A stretch of 64,000 nucleotides of DNA. Origin: Chromatocurvus halotolerans. GTDB taxonomy: Bacteria > Pseudomonadota > Gammaproteobacteria > Pseudomonadales > Halieaceae. Shown here one piece after another: positions 18,008-25,532 of this stretch (the first letter of the stretch is position 1; each line of letters begins with the position of its first letter). Location of the stretch: NCBI RefSeq assembly GCF_004340525.1, contig NZ_SLWX01000009.1, positions 62,001 through 126,000 on the forward strand. The letters are read 5' to 3'. Made by a program: the position numbers and the translations under genes. Under the pieces are notes generated by a model. The model was not told the origin of the DNA. It made no database searches and saw only the letters and a program-made list of their open reading frames with translations.

Positions 18008-18676
18008 TTATTCTGCCGGGGCCCCCGCGGTGGCGGGGGCACAGACTTGCCGGAAGCCTGCCGCCACGAAGGGAATCATGTGGTCGTAGGCGGCCTGGAA
18101 ATCCGCCGAGCGACAGGTACCCCCCGACAGTTTGTCGATGCGCCCCGTCTGTGCCAGCGTGAGCGTAAGTGCGCCTGACAGGTTGTTGTAGCACCAGTAC
18201 AGGTTGTCGTCGCTGGCACCGGGCAGGGCCTTGCGCAGCGCGTCGATAAACTCCAGCACCAGGTCATCAAACAGCGATGACATCATCTTGGGGCCCCAGT
18301 AGGGCGAGTTGTTGATATAGGCGATCAGCGCCAGGTAATGGCGCCAGCCCGCGTCGCCGGTTTCCTGTGCCAGCTCCAGCGGCCGCAGAAAGGCCTCGAT
18401 AATCTGCTCCACGCTGGGTCCCTCGACCCCAGCCTCCCGCTGACAGCGCTGCAGCGCCTCGCGTCGCGATTCGTTCAGGTAGGCCGCGCGGCGCTCGAAC
18501 ACCGCCTTGAACAGGTCGAGTTTCTTGCCAAAGTGGTAGCTCGCCAGCGCCACGTCCACCCTGGCACTGGTCGCGATACGTCGCAGGGTGACGCCGTCAT
18601 AGCCGTGCAGGGCGAAGAGTTCCTCCGCAACATCCAGGATGCGTTCCCGCTTGCTGCGATTTCTGGCCACCGTCAT
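18008..18676 (-). CDS. TetR-family repressor of the SSS/TonB-receptor regulon
   Basis: 222-aa regulator. The N-terminal HTH is standard: RERILDVAEELFALHGYDGV, then TLRRIATSARVDVALASYHF. The C-terminal ligand domain (about 75-210) contains several Trp and Tyr residues (YINNSPYWGPKM, NLYWCYNNLSGAL). The ATG at 18676 is chosen since the HTH begins about ten residues later. The gene is divergent from the symporter gene and shares a 26-bp palindrome with it. Two more copies of the palindrome sit on the promoter at 23.1 kb, so it most likely represses both operons and itself until an effector binds. Effector unknown. Confidence 0.92.
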   Translation of the reverse strand: MTVARNRSKRERILDVAEELFALHGYDGVTLRRIATSARVDVALASYHFGKKLDLFKAVFERRAAYLNESRREALQRCQREAGVEGPSVEQIIEAFLRPLELAQETGDAGWRHYLALIAYINNSPYWGPKMMSSLFDDLVLEFIDALRKALPGASDDNLYWCYNNLSGALTLTLAQTGRIDKLSGGTCRSADFQAAYDHMIPFVAAGFRQVCAPATAGAPAE

Positions 18677-18708
18677 GCGCTGTTTCCCTTGCTCCGCGGC
18701 ATTCGTGG

Positions 18709-18737
18709 TTGCGTATTCAACACTTGTTGAATACGCT
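18709..18737 (+). promoter_or_regulatory. TetR operator O1 overlapping the symporter promoter
   Basis: Positions 18711-18736 form a perfect inverted repeat: arms GCGTATTCAACA and TGTTGAATACGC around a CT centre. A -35-like TTGCGT (18709-18714) and -10-like TACGCT (18732-18737) are 17 bases apart, so the operator fills the spacer. The site lies 34 bases upstream of the divergent TetR start codon. Binding would block the symporter promoter and probably TetR's own. Confidence 0.8.
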
Positions 18738-18765
18738 GTCGGAAAATAACACGAGCGCAGTGACG

Positions 18766-20229
18766 ATGACACCTGAATTGTTCAAATACCTGCTGGTTGG
18801 CGGCTACGCGCTGCTGGTCTACGGGCTGTCCATAATCGGCATGCGGCGCACAGATAGCGTGCAGGGCTTTTCCATTGGCAACAAGGACATGAGCCCGGTG
18901 GTGGTGGGTATCACGCTGGCGGCATCGATTGCCTCCACCGCGACCTTTGTCATCAACCCGGGGTTTGTCTACCAGCATGGCCTGTCTGCCTACCTGCATT
19001 TTGGCGTCGCCGGCTCGCTGGGCATTACCGCTGCTTTTCTGGTCCTGACGCGCGGGTTCCTGCGCCTGGGTGAGACGCACAAGGCCCTGACAATACCCCA
19101 GTGGATCTTCTACCGCTACAACCACCGCGGCTTCAGCCTGTTCTTCGCGTTCATCAATCTGCTGTCGGTGACCTTTGTGGTGCTGATCCTGGTCGGCTGC
19201 AGCCTGCTGGTGACGGGCCTGTTCCCGGTGGACCAGAAAACCGCCCTGGTCGGTGTGCTGCTGTTCGTCTTCTCCTACGTGCTCATGGGTGGCACCTACG
19301 CCCACGCCTACACCAACACCCTGCAGGGCATCATGATGCTGCTGGTCACCGTGCTGCTGTTTGTGCTCGGTGTGAAGTATTTCGAGGGAGATTTTCTAGG
19401 CTCTCTCGCGCGAGTGAGCGCTGACTATGCGTCGGCGTTCAACGAGGACAGCTCGCTCTACTTCGATTTCTTCTCCGTGTTTGTCAGCGGCTTCGTGGTG
19501 ACCTTTGCGCTCATGCTGCAGCCCCACATTCTCACCAAGGTGCTATACCTGCGCAGCGAGCGGGATATTGGCTGGTTTATCGGCACCACGGTGGTGGTGG
19601 GTGCGCTGTTCACGCTGATGCTCATGATCGGCTTTTACGCGCGTCTGGCGGGACTGGAGATCGATTCCCAGGACACGGTGGTGCGCGATTATCTGCTGCA
19701 CGAGTTCGGCACATCGGTCTGGGGCGAATACCTGCTGGTCTTCATTTTCGTCACGCTGCTGGCGGCGGGAATGAGCACCCTGGACGGCATCCTGGTGTCC
19801 CTGTCGGCCATGGTGGTCACGGATATCGTCAAGCCCTTTGCCCGCGAGGGCGGCAGCGATGGTCTGGCGCTATCGCGCTGGGTGCTGGTGGGGGTCGGGG
19901 TGATCGGGCTGGCGCTGGCGTGGAACCCACCGCCGCTGATCGGCCTGTTTGCGCAGAAGGGCGTCTACGGGCTGGCCGCCGCATCGCTGGTGCCGGTGCT
20001 GTTCGGGGTGCTGGTGAGGCGGCACATTCCCCTGTGGGTGGTGCTGGGTGCGGCGGCCATCGGGCTCGTGCTGCACCTGCTGTTCAACCTGGCGCTGGGC
20101 GTGGAGAATCCGGCGATCTCCGCCACCTATGGCATTCTTGCGTCGCTGGCCTTCGGGCTGATGGGATTGCTGGTGACGCGGCCGATTTCCGCTTACGGGG
20201 TCAGGCCCGAATCTGACCTGACTCCATAG
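18766..20229 (+). CDS. Sodium:solute symporter (SSS family)
   Basis: 487-aa integral membrane transporter with about 13 hydrophobic segments. Family features include the N-terminal YLLVGGYALLVYGLSIIGMR, the SASIASTATF-like ITLAASIASTATFVINPGFV in TM2 and the sodium-site region LAAGMSTLDGILVSLSAMVV. It carries a small organic solute with Na+ into the cytosol; the substrate could be a monocarboxylate or similar. The ATG at 18766 is 29 bases past the -10. The last residues RPESDLTP and the stop codon are encoded by a palindromic repeat (20197-20227), the same tail as in the hydrolase at 27106. Confidence 0.92.
   Translation: MTPELFKYLLVGGYALLVYGLSIIGMRRTDSVQGFSIGNKDMSPVVVGITLAASIASTATFVINPGFVYQHGLSAYLHFGVAGSLGITAAFLVLTRGFLRLGETHKALTIPQWIFYRYNHRGFSLFFAFINLLSVTFVVLILVGCSLLVTGLFPVDQKTALVGVLLFVFSYVLMGGTYAHAYTNTLQGIMMLLVTVLLFVLGVKYFEGDFLGSLARVSADYASAFNEDSSLYFDFFSVFVSGFVVTFALMLQPHILTKVLYLRSERDIGWFIGTTVVVGALFTLMLMIGFYARLAGLEIDSQDTVVRDYLLHEFGTSVWGEYLLVFIFVTLLAAGMSTLDGILVSLSAMVVTDIVKPFAREGGSDGLALSRWVLVGVGVIGLALAWNPPPLIGLFAQKGVYGLAAASLVPVLFGVLVRRHIPLWVVLGAAAIGLVLHLLFNLALGVENPAISATYGILASLAFGLMGLLVTRPISAYGVRPESDLTP
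20197..20227. repeat. GGGTCAGG palindromic repeat, copy 1
   Basis: Imperfect inverted repeat: GGGGTCAGGCC pairs with GACCTGACTCC (9 of 11). It overlaps the 3' end of the symporter gene and supplies its last codons and part of the TAG stop. Same family as the copies at 21021 and 27957. Confidence 0.8.
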
Positions 20230-20276
20230 GTCTGTGCCTCTTGTGAAAATGCGGACACAACCGTGTCAGGTTGCGC

Positions 20277-20305
20277 TTGAAATAAAGTAACTCTCTGAAT
20301 ATACA
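20277..20305 (+). promoter_or_regulatory. Putative sigma-70 promoter of the FAS1 gene
   Basis: TTGAAA (20277-20282) and TATACA (20300-20305) are exactly 17 bases apart in an AT-rich island. This leaves a leader of roughly 150 nt before the FAS1 start codon. By-eye call. Confidence 0.5.
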
Positions 20306-20466
20306 AATAAAAAAATACTTCTGTTGATATTTCCGGCGCACAATCGACTCGCAACCGTGAAGCGTAATCATCAGTGGCTTGCCGTGTTCTGAGGCGTTAT
20401 GACGCATCAGCAACCGGTGATGCCCTTCGAAACCTGTTCTTCATACCAGTGTCAAGGAGATCAAGC

Positions 20467-21006
20467 ATGTCATACAGAAAAACAATCAAGCAGTTCGTCC
20501 TCGGCTCCGCCACTGCAGTGGGCCTGATGGGCGGCGTGCAGGCCCAGGCCAATGAAGCCTTCGCCTCCTGCGTCTCAACGCCGCGTGCCGTATTCAACGG
20601 GAGTGTGGTTGATGCGGCAATTGCGACTCCGGAGCTGTCGACGCTGGTCGACGCCGTTGTTGCCGCCGGACTCGCCGATGCACTGGCCGAGACACAGGAC
20701 ATTACGGTTTACGCACCCACCAACGATGCGTTTGCCGCCCTGCCGCCGGGTGTCCTGGATGCGATCCTCGCGGATCCTGACGTATTGACGCAGGTCCTGA
20801 CTTACCACGTGTCCGCAGGTCGACGCGATCCGCGCCTTCACTGGTCCGCCGTACGGCGCAACACCCTTCTGGAAGGCCAGCGTGTCGCGTACGAGTTCGT
20901 GGATGGTCATACACGGGTGAATGGTGCTGCGGTGACCTGTCAGGGTGTGCGAACGGATAACGGTGTTGTCTGGCTGATCGACAGCGTGTTGCTGCCACAG
21001 TTCTAG
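20467..21006 (+). CDS. Secreted FAS1 (fasciclin) domain protein
   Basis: 179-aa protein: a signal peptide (about residues 1-29, GGVQAQA) and one FAS1 domain. The H1 box ITVYAPTNDAFAALP and the H2-like DNGVVWLIDSVLLPQ are clear, and LTYHVSAG lies between. FAS1 domains mediate cell adhesion or binding to surfaces and small lipids. Two or more Cys residues could form a disulfide in the periplasm. The ATG at 20467 has AGGAG 8 bases ahead. It has its own promoter and is followed by a perfect hairpin (21021), so it is likely monocistronic. Confidence 0.9.
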   Translation: MSYRKTIKQFVLGSATAVGLMGGVQAQANEAFASCVSTPRAVFNGSVVDAAIATPELSTLVDAVVAAGLADALAETQDITVYAPTNDAFAALPPGVLDAILADPDVLTQVLTYHVSAGRRDPRLHWSAVRRNTLLEGQRVAYEFVDGHTRVNGAAVTCQGVRTDNGVVWLIDSVLLPQF

Positions 21007-21020
21007 TCCCCACCCCTGCC

Positions 21021-21046
21021 GGGTCAGGTCCCTCGGGACCTGACCC
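21021..21046. repeat. GGGTCAGG palindromic repeat, copy 2
   Basis: Perfect 12-bp inverted repeat (GGGTCAGGTCCC / GGGACCTGACCC) with a TC centre, 14 bases after the FAS1 stop. There is no T-run, so it is a REP-type hairpin rather than a classical terminator, though it may protect or end the FAS1 mRNA. The rest of 21007-21334 shows no gene. Confidence 0.85.
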
Positions 21047-21334
21047 GCGCTTCAGCCGTCTTCACGCCAGCGGGCGTCCCCCAGCACTGCCCCGAATCCA
21101 CGATCTGGGGCACTTCTTCCATGACGGCACTCATGCGTGTCGACCCGGGTTTTACCGACACTGCGGAACCGCTGCGACCCACGTTCCGTGGCATGCCGCA
21201 GACCGGTGCTGGCGCCGCTTGTGGTATTCTCGGTACCGGCGATGTGTCATCACACTGCGCTAGCGTCAGCTCCGATCCGAACCCCAGGACAGTCAGATTC
21301 AAACCACCCTGCCTCATTAGACAGAAGGCCGCTC

Positions 21335-23017
21335 GTGATAGACAAGATCATCGCCATTATTGGCTTGCCCCGCTCCGGTACCACGCTGGTGACCTCGCTG
21401 CTTGCCGCACACCCCGACGTTGACACCTGTTTTGAGCCATGGAATCGCAATCGCGAGCAGCGTCCATCCCCCGAGCTCAGCCCCGACGCGCTGCTGACGC
21501 ACTTTGAACTTCCTCGCCGCGGCAATGCCCGGGTGCTGGTGCTCAAGGAAACCACGGTGGATTTTCTCGGTATCCAGTGGCTGGCGCGCTTTCTGCAGCA
21601 CAATGAAAGCCGCTGCCGGATTGATGTGCTGTGGACCGTGCGCTGTTATCGCCACTCCTATCTGTCGTTTATCCAGACCGGACGGGAGGAATGGGGGAAC
21701 GAGCAGATGACCCTCAACCCGCGCAGCTATACGCGCTGGGTTACGCGGTCGCGCGAGGCGACGCTGCTGCTTGCGGATCTGTATCGGCGCCATCCCTCCG
21801 CGGTGTACGCCTACGAGGCATTGACCCGCGCCCCGGAGCCGATGCTGCGCCGGCTGTGTGACGCGGTGCGCCTGCCATTTGTTCCGGAAATGCTGGATTT
21901 TCATCGGCTGACGCCGAAGGAGCATGTGCACGGTGATCGCGAGCTGGCCACGGATCCGCAGCCCGTGTCCGAGCGCAGCATCGACCGGCGCGAGCAGCAG
22001 TGGCTGGACGTCCACGACGCGCTCGAGGCCACCGAGATCAACGCGGTTCGCGAGCGCCTGGATGCGTTCTGGCAGGACACTGCGGAGGCAGAGCTGCGCA
22101 CTGGCGATGCCGCACTGGCGCCACTGCAGCGCATGATCGAGCGGTGGCCACGGCCGCTGGCTGGAGGGATAGATCATCAGGATTGCCGCATGGCCTTTGA
22201 CAGTCGCGCGGCCTGGCAGCAGTTCATGGCCCGGAACCGGCGTTTTTACCTGCCTGATGCCGTGAATGCAACGGCACAGGGGGTGCTGGAACAGGGCTTC
22301 CAGTTTGACGGCGACTGGGTACGCCCCTCGGCGATTGAGGGTCTGGGCGAGTCCTATCGGGAAGGGCTGAACGCGCATGGACTCAACTCGCGCCAGCGTG
22401 CGGTTTGGCATGAACTCAAGCGCGAATTGCGCGAGCGTGAGCTGTCGGCGGACTCCGCCCGTGTCTACGCGCCGGAGTACCTGAGCACACTCGCAAGGAG
22501 ACTGCGCGAGCACTATCCGGGCTTTCAGGGTTCTGAGTACCTTGAGGGCAAGCCCGTGCAGCGCCACTTCTCCTCGGTGCCGCACCAAGACCTGGGGCAG
22601 CTGAGTTTTGCCGAGCGCAGCTTCGACGCCGTGCTGGTGAATGACATCTTCGAGCATGTGCCCGACCTGCCGAAGGTGCTTGGCGAAATCCACCGCGTGC
22701 TCGACACCGGCGGGGTGCTGCTGTCCACTTTTCCCTTTGCCTTCAAGCGCGACGAGGGGATAGAGCGGGCGCGCCTGCGCGAGGACGGCAGTATCGAGCA
22801 CCTGCTGCCGCCGGAGTACCACGGCGACCCGGTCAAGCGCGAGGGCGTGCTGGTATTCACGATTCCCGGGTGGAACATCCTCGACCAGTGCCGTGCGGTG
22901 GGCTTTGCCGAGCCGCAGGTGCTTTTTCTGTGCCTGCCCTCCCAGGGCATCATCGGCGGCACCCCGGAGGGGGGGCTGGGCGGTATTATTATCCTGAGAG
23001 CACAACGCACCCGTTGA
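21335..23017 (+). CDS. Sulfotransferase - SAM methyltransferase fusion protein
   Basis: 560-aa two-domain protein. The N-terminal half is a PAPS-dependent sulfotransferase: IIGLPRSGTTLVTSLLAAHP is the 5'-phosphosulfate loop and DVLWTVRCYRHSYLSF resembles the 3'-phosphate region. The C-terminal part (about 390-555) is a class I methyltransferase of type 11: GSEYLEG at the SAM-loop position, SFDAVLVNDIFEHVPDLPKV and LGEIHRVLDTGGVLLSTFPF. A 100-residue linker joins them. The GTG at 21335 starts VIDKIIAIIGLPRSG and follows GAAGG. Possible substrates are a cell-surface glycan or small metabolite; unknown. The neighbours do not help, since both flanking genes look independent. Confidence 0.85.
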   Translation: MIDKIIAIIGLPRSGTTLVTSLLAAHPDVDTCFEPWNRNREQRPSPELSPDALLTHFELPRRGNARVLVLKETTVDFLGIQWLARFLQHNESRCRIDVLWTVRCYRHSYLSFIQTGREEWGNEQMTLNPRSYTRWVTRSREATLLLADLYRRHPSAVYAYEALTRAPEPMLRRLCDAVRLPFVPEMLDFHRLTPKEHVHGDRELATDPQPVSERSIDRREQQWLDVHDALEATEINAVRERLDAFWQDTAEAELRTGDAALAPLQRMIERWPRPLAGGIDHQDCRMAFDSRAAWQQFMARNRRFYLPDAVNATAQGVLEQGFQFDGDWVRPSAIEGLGESYREGLNAHGLNSRQRAVWHELKRELRERELSADSARVYAPEYLSTLARRLREHYPGFQGSEYLEGKPVQRHFSSVPHQDLGQLSFAERSFDAVLVNDIFEHVPDLPKVLGEIHRVLDTGGVLLSTFPFAFKRDEGIERARLREDGSIEHLLPPEYHGDPVKREGVLVFTIPGWNILDQCRAVGFAEPQVLFLCLPSQGIIGGTPEGGLGGIIILRAQRTR

Positions 23018-23090
23018 AAGCGACCTGATTGCCGGGCGTCACGGCGTCCGGCAATGCGCGGGATCATCCGCAAGCTCACCTTCGATCTGC

Positions 23091-23119
23091 TTGACAATTC
23101 AACATGCGTTGAATACGCT
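23091..23119 (+). promoter_or_regulatory. TonB-receptor operon promoter with TetR operator O2 in its spacer
   Basis: TTGACA (23091-23096) and TACGCT (23114-23119) are 17 bases apart. The spacer holds the inverted repeat 23097-23114, arms ATTCAAC and GTTGAAT around ATGC. The right half plus flank, GTTGAATACGC, is identical to that of O1 at 18711, as is the -10 hexamer. This is the same operator-in-spacer design as at the symporter promoter. Confidence 0.78.
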
Positions 23120-23126
23120 CAAGCCA

Positions 23127-23142
23127 TTCAACAACTGTTGAA
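23127..23142. promoter_or_regulatory. TetR operator O3
   Basis: TTCAACA-AC-TGTTGAA, perfect 7-bp arms, centred 29 bases downstream of O2, about three helical turns, and overlapping the expected transcription start. Matches the core of O1. Confidence 0.72.
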
Positions 23143-23160
23143 ACGCGGCCGAAGCGGTCC

Positions 23161-23216
23161 GGCCTGTGCGGCCCAGCCTACGCGGCCCGGCCTGTGCGGC
23201 CCAACCTACGCGGCCC
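23161..23216. repeat. Two tandem 28-bp repeats in the receptor leader
   Basis: Copy 1 (23161-23188) and copy 2 (23189-23216) differ at one base. Each begins GGCCTGTGCGGCC and ends CTACGCGGCCC. They lie in the predicted 5' UTR, 40 bases before the receptor start codon, and are GC-rich enough to fold. Confidence 0.85.
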
Positions 23217-23255
23217 GACCCAATAACGCATAATGCTCGACACAAGGACATCGCC

Positions 23256-25514
23256 ATGACACACAAGCCTGTTAGACAACCGCTCGTCCTCGCCACTGCG
23301 GTGGCTTCTGCGCTGTATCTGCCGACGCTGCCAGCGCTCGCCCAGAGTCCCGGTCTTTCCCTGGAGGAAGTGGTGGTGACCGCGCGTCGTCGCTCGGAAA
23401 ACCTGCAGGATGTGCCGATTGCGGTAACCGCGATCTCGGGCCTTGAGCTGAGACTGCGCGGCGCCTCTGATATCACGGAACTGGCGCAGTCCATACCGAG
23501 CGTGACGCTCGAGCCGTCGCGGGCCACCAACACGACGCTGACCGCCTTCATCCGCGGCATCGGCCAGCAGGACCCGCTGGCAGGTTTCGAACAGGGCGTG
23601 GCCCTCTACCTGGATGATGTGTATCTCGCCCGACCCCAGGGCGCCCTGCTGGATATCTACGATGTCGAGCGCATCGAGGTGCTTCGCGGTCCGCAGGGTA
23701 CACTTTACGGTCGCAACGCGGTCGGCGGTGCCATCAAGTACGTGACACGACGCCTGTCTAACGAACTGGAGGGCAGTGTTCGTGCCTCCTATGGTGACTA
23801 TGATCAGGTGGATCTGGTGGGCACCGTGTCTGTGCCGGTATCGGACACCTTCCGTGTGGGTGCGACCGTGGCCTCGTTTGACCGCGATGGCTTTGGCAAG
23901 AACCTCTTCACCGGCGGCGAACAGTACGACAAGGACATCTTCGGCTACCGCCTTAGCGCCGAGTTCGAGCCAACGGAAAACCTGTTGATCCGCGCCGCCT
24001 ATGACAACACCCAGGACGACTCTTCGCCGGTTGCAGGCTACCGGCCTTTCCCCGGCGCGGTCAGCGGCCAGCCGGTGCTGAACAACGTGCGCGACACCAC
24101 GGCGGGGGCCAGCGTTCTGCCGACCACTGCGGGTATCAATGGCAACAACGAGGTGCAGACCGAGGGCTGGTCCCTGTCCATCGACTACCAGCTCAATGAG
24201 CAGATTACCCTGCGCTCGATTACCTCTGCGCGGGAAGACTACACGGAATCCGTGATCGATTTCGACGGCCTCGCCGTGCCCGACTTCGATGCGCCGGTCA
24301 TCTACGACAACGAGCAGACCAGCCAGGAATTCCAGCTGCTGTTCAACAGTGATCGCTGGAACGCCGTGCTCGGTTACTACTACCTCGACGTCGAGGCGGC
24401 GAACGACTTTGATGTGGTGCTCGGACAGCTCGCCCCCGGCGGCATCACCGCCTACACCGGCGGTACGGTGAAAACCGAGGCCTGGTCGGCGTTTGCCGAC
24501 GTCACCTACAACCTCACGCCGCAGCTGTCGGTATCAGTGGGCGGCCGTTACACCGAGGATCAGCGCGATGCGGATATCTTCCGCGGTAACTATCTCGGGA
24601 CCGGTTCGCCCTTCCTCGGCAACGATAGCGCTGTGCTGCTGGCTGCGACCAGTGATTTCGAGGCCAGCCGGACGTTCTACGATTTCTCTCCACGGGTGAA
24701 CGTCAGCTACCTGCTGAACGACGACATGACCGTGTATGCGGGCTACAGCCAGGGCTGGAAGGCCGGCAGCTTCGATCCCCGGGGCGCCAACTTCGCCACC
24801 CCCGAGGTAGAGCGCGGTTTTGACGCCGAGGAGCTGGATTCCTTTGAGCTGGGCTTCAAGGCCACCTGGCTGGAGGGGCGGGCGATCACCAACATTGCCC
24901 TGTTCTACAGCGAGTATTCGGACATGCAGATTCCGGGGTCGGTCGGTGCGGACAGCGACGGTGATGGCGTCAATGACACCTTTGTCGGCACCGTCACTAA
25001 TGCCGCCGAGTCCACCATTTCCGGCCTGGAAATCGAGGGTAACGTGCTGTTGACCGAAAACTTCAGCATGCAGTTCTCAGCCAGCCTGCTCGACACCTCG
25101 ATTGATGAGTGGCTGGTGAACGGTGTTGATGTCTCGGACCAGCGCGCTATCCAGAACACGCCGGAGGAAATGGCGTTCATCGGCGCCACCTACGTGACCC
25201 CTCTGCGCGACGGTGACCTGCGCCTCATGGCCAACTGGTCCTACAAGGGCGACATTACCCAGTTCGAGTTGCCGGCGCCGGTCATCGACCAGGAGGCCTA
25301 CGACCTGATCAATGCCAGCGTGGTCTGGACCAGCATGGACGAGTCCTGGATGCTTGGCCTGCACGGCAAGAACCTGACTGACGAGGACGTGAAGACTGCC
25401 GGCTACTGTTTCGGTGACGGTGGCTGTCCGTCGAGACTGGGTCTTGAGAACAACACGACGGTGTTCTTCGCGCCACCGCGCACCTGGACGGCCACGGTCG
25501 AGTACCGCTTCTAG
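23256..25514 (+). CDS. TonB-dependent outer-membrane receptor
   Basis: 752-aa receptor that imports a substrate across the outer membrane using TonB energy. A signal peptide ends near LPALAQ, then the TonB box LEEVVVTARRRSE, the plug domain (QDVPIAVTAISG ... ERIEVLRGPQGTLYGRNAVG) and a 22-strand barrel ending TATVEYRF with the terminal aromatic. It resembles the large sphingomonad/Cellvibrionales class that takes up organic compounds rather than siderophores. The ATG at 23256 follows AAGGA. First gene of a TetR-controlled operon with the CoA ligase and hydrolase, which suggests an organic acid or ester. Confidence 0.94.
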   Translation: MTHKPVRQPLVLATAVASALYLPTLPALAQSPGLSLEEVVVTARRRSENLQDVPIAVTAISGLELRLRGASDITELAQSIPSVTLEPSRATNTTLTAFIRGIGQQDPLAGFEQGVALYLDDVYLARPQGALLDIYDVERIEVLRGPQGTLYGRNAVGGAIKYVTRRLSNELEGSVRASYGDYDQVDLVGTVSVPVSDTFRVGATVASFDRDGFGKNLFTGGEQYDKDIFGYRLSAEFEPTENLLIRAAYDNTQDDSSPVAGYRPFPGAVSGQPVLNNVRDTTAGASVLPTTAGINGNNEVQTEGWSLSIDYQLNEQITLRSITSAREDYTESVIDFDGLAVPDFDAPVIYDNEQTSQEFQLLFNSDRWNAVLGYYYLDVEAANDFDVVLGQLAPGGITAYTGGTVKTEAWSAFADVTYNLTPQLSVSVGGRYTEDQRDADIFRGNYLGTGSPFLGNDSAVLLAATSDFEASRTFYDFSPRVNVSYLLNDDMTVYAGYSQGWKAGSFDPRGANFATPEVERGFDAEELDSFELGFKATWLEGRAITNIALFYSEYSDMQIPGSVGADSDGDGVNDTFVGTVTNAAESTISGLEIEGNVLLTENFSMQFSASLLDTSIDEWLVNGVDVSDQRAIQNTPEEMAFIGATYVTPLRDGDLRLMANWSYKGDITQFELPAPVIDQEAYDLINASVVWTSMDESWMLGLHGKNLTDEDVKTAGYCFGDGGCPSRLGLENNTTVFFAPPRTWTATVEYRF

Positions 25515-25532
25515 CCCGCGGGGAGCCACACC

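Noticed and set aside
21317-23005. Long minus-strand open frame opposite the sulfotransferase fusion
   Set aside because: Shadow frame of a gene with clear motifs; no ribosome site or domain.
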